Assembly: GCA_902773325.1 (NCBI GenBank)
Contig: CACYDW010000036.1
Span: forward strand, 1-51,911
Source: an uncultured Ruminococcus sp.
Lineage (GTDB): Bacteria; Bacillota; Clostridia; Oscillospirales; Acutalibacteraceae
Length of the DNA: 51,911 bases
Direction: 5' to 3'
Part shown: piece by piece, positions 51,326 through 51,911 of the stretch
How the letters are laid out: each line of letters opens with the position of its first letter
How positions within the stretch are numbered: the first letter of the stretch is position 1
The notes under the pieces: model-generated
The model's database searches: none
Told to the model about the DNA's origin: nothing
The model's input: the letters and a program-made list of their open reading frames with translations, nothing else
Translations under genes and position numbers: made by a program

Positions 51326-51911
51326 TTATGACTTCAACACCGACACCAGCTTGGCGCGGTCATGAATCCCTGTTTTTTCATAGATCGATGAAATATAGTT
51401 TTTTACAGTTCCTTCGGATATGTATAATTCTGCTGCGATCTGTTTGTTGGTAAGTCCTTCTGAAAGCAGTGAACAGATTTCCTTTTCGCGGCTGGTCATA
51501 TCCGCAGCAAGTGAAGAGGATGTTGATTTGCCGCTCATTACAGCAGAGAGCCTTTGCATGACTCTGCTGTCGATCACATTCTGACCATTCATAAGCTGAT
51601 TGACAGCACCGATAATAGCGTTTTTTCCGCTGTCTTTCAGAAGATACCCGTCAGCACCGCCTGCAATAGCCTGTGTGATATTCTTGTCATCATAGAACGT
51701 GGTGAGAATCAATATTTTAATGGAGCTGTATCGTTTTTTGAGAATACTGATCAGCTCCAGTCCGCCCATTCCCTTCATATTCAGATCGACAAAAGCAAGA
51801 TTGCAAGCTGTTTTCTTTAATATGTCGAGTGCCTCGTAGCCGTCATGTGCAGTTGCAACTACTTCCATCTTGTTGTAGGTAAGAATGATTTCAAGGCTCT
51901 CTAAAAGAAGC
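51326..51911 (-). CDS. LuxR/NarL-family response regulator (partial, runs off window)
   Basis: The frame stays open to the end of the window, so the N-terminus is missing. The visible part has most of the receiver domain, with the phosphoacceptor Asp in LAFVDLNMKGMGG, Thr in ILTTF and Lys in LLKDSG, and a C-terminal LuxR-type helix-turn-helix (TSREKEICSLLSEGLTNKQI). An ATG at 51868 is internal to the receiver domain, so it is not the start. It is upstream of the ABC permease on the same strand, so it probably controls the exporter. Confidence 0.93.
   Translation of the reverse strand, partial: LLLESLEIILTYNKMEVVATAHDGYEALDILKKTACNLAFVDLNMKGMGGLELISILKKRYSSIKILILTTFYDDKNITQAIAGGADGYLLKDSGKNAIIGAVNQLMNGQNVIDSRVMQRLSAVMSGKSTSSSLAADMTSREKEICSLLSEGLTNKQIAAELYISEGTVKNYISSIYEKTGIHDRAKLVSVLKS

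Noticed and set aside
1-51911. CRISPR array, prophage, integrase or transposase
   Set aside because: No regularly spaced repeats with spacers and no phage or transposase genes are visible; the tandem repeats seen are coding (39702) or short palindromes.

Overview
The window is a stretch of bacterial chromosome from a low-to-moderate GC Gram-positive, most likely a Ruminococcus-type member of the Oscillospiraceae (Clostridia). Evidence for this is the Bacillus/Clostridium housekeeping gene order (SRP RNA-dnaX-ebfC-recR, smpB-ssrA, recA-recX), strong GGAGG ribosome binding sites, S-box and T-box riboswitches, a methionine aminopeptidase with an N-terminal SEC-C motif, and a Cthe_2159-type (DUF4353) carbohydrate-binding lipoprotein. 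I assign the genus by inference only. No prophage, integrase, transposase or CRISPR array is visible.

Layout. 1-6.9 kb: uppP and a ClpP-like TepA protease on the minus strand, a small membrane protein, then an ArsC/Spx-like protein, a YgiQ radical SAM protein and an NfeD-SPFH membrane pair on the plus strand. 6.9-8.3 kb: a minus-strand protein of unknown role with what looks like a NYN nuclease domain. 8.4-14.6 kb: S-box riboswitch and metK, a MITE-like repeat, then trmB, an FG-GAP-like lipoprotein and a two-component system. 14.7-20.6 kb: DUF1385 protein, prmC, recA, recX, rimO, pgsA. 20.6-25.3 kb: a Cys T-box controlling cysE and cysS, then cdd, a 43-codon ORF and an rRNA methyltransferase. 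25.3-30 kb: a GHL10 glycosyl hydrolase-like protein, a DUF1294 protein, a helical-bundle protein, a LUD protein, deoD and an Ig-like repeat protein lacking a signal peptide. 30.2-35.5 kb: SRP RNA, dnaX, ebfC, recR, smpB, tmRNA and an orphan trpB2. 35.5-39.4 kb: ACT/DUF711 pair, a small membrane protein, map, tRNA-Pro and a candidate small RNA. 39.5-46.6 kb: the accessory part, with a beta-helix lipoprotein, a secreted disordered protein, a second two-component system, another lipoprotein, a DUF3592 protein and a GNAT acetyltransferase. 46.7-51.9 kb (minus strand): a wHTH-Nudix-glycosyltransferase operon and an ABC exporter with two FtsX-like permeases behind a LuxR-type response regulator that runs off the window.

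The most interesting unit is 39.2-43.8 kb. A sigma-A-like promoter starts a structured non-coding transcript of about 175 nt that ends at a canonical terminator. Directly after it, four TTCC direct repeats at exactly 11-bp spacing (39404, 39415, 39426, 39437) lie just upstream of a -10 box with no good -35. This is the usual geometry of an OmpR-family response-regulator site. The genes that follow are the surface beta-helix lipoprotein, the secreted disordered protein and an OmpR-family regulator/kinase pair, so a self-contained surface-protein regulon is a reasonable hypothesis. Other points worth a look are the NYN-domain protein, two families of short interspersed repeats, a leader hairpin ahead of rimO and an A8 slippery run in dnaX.
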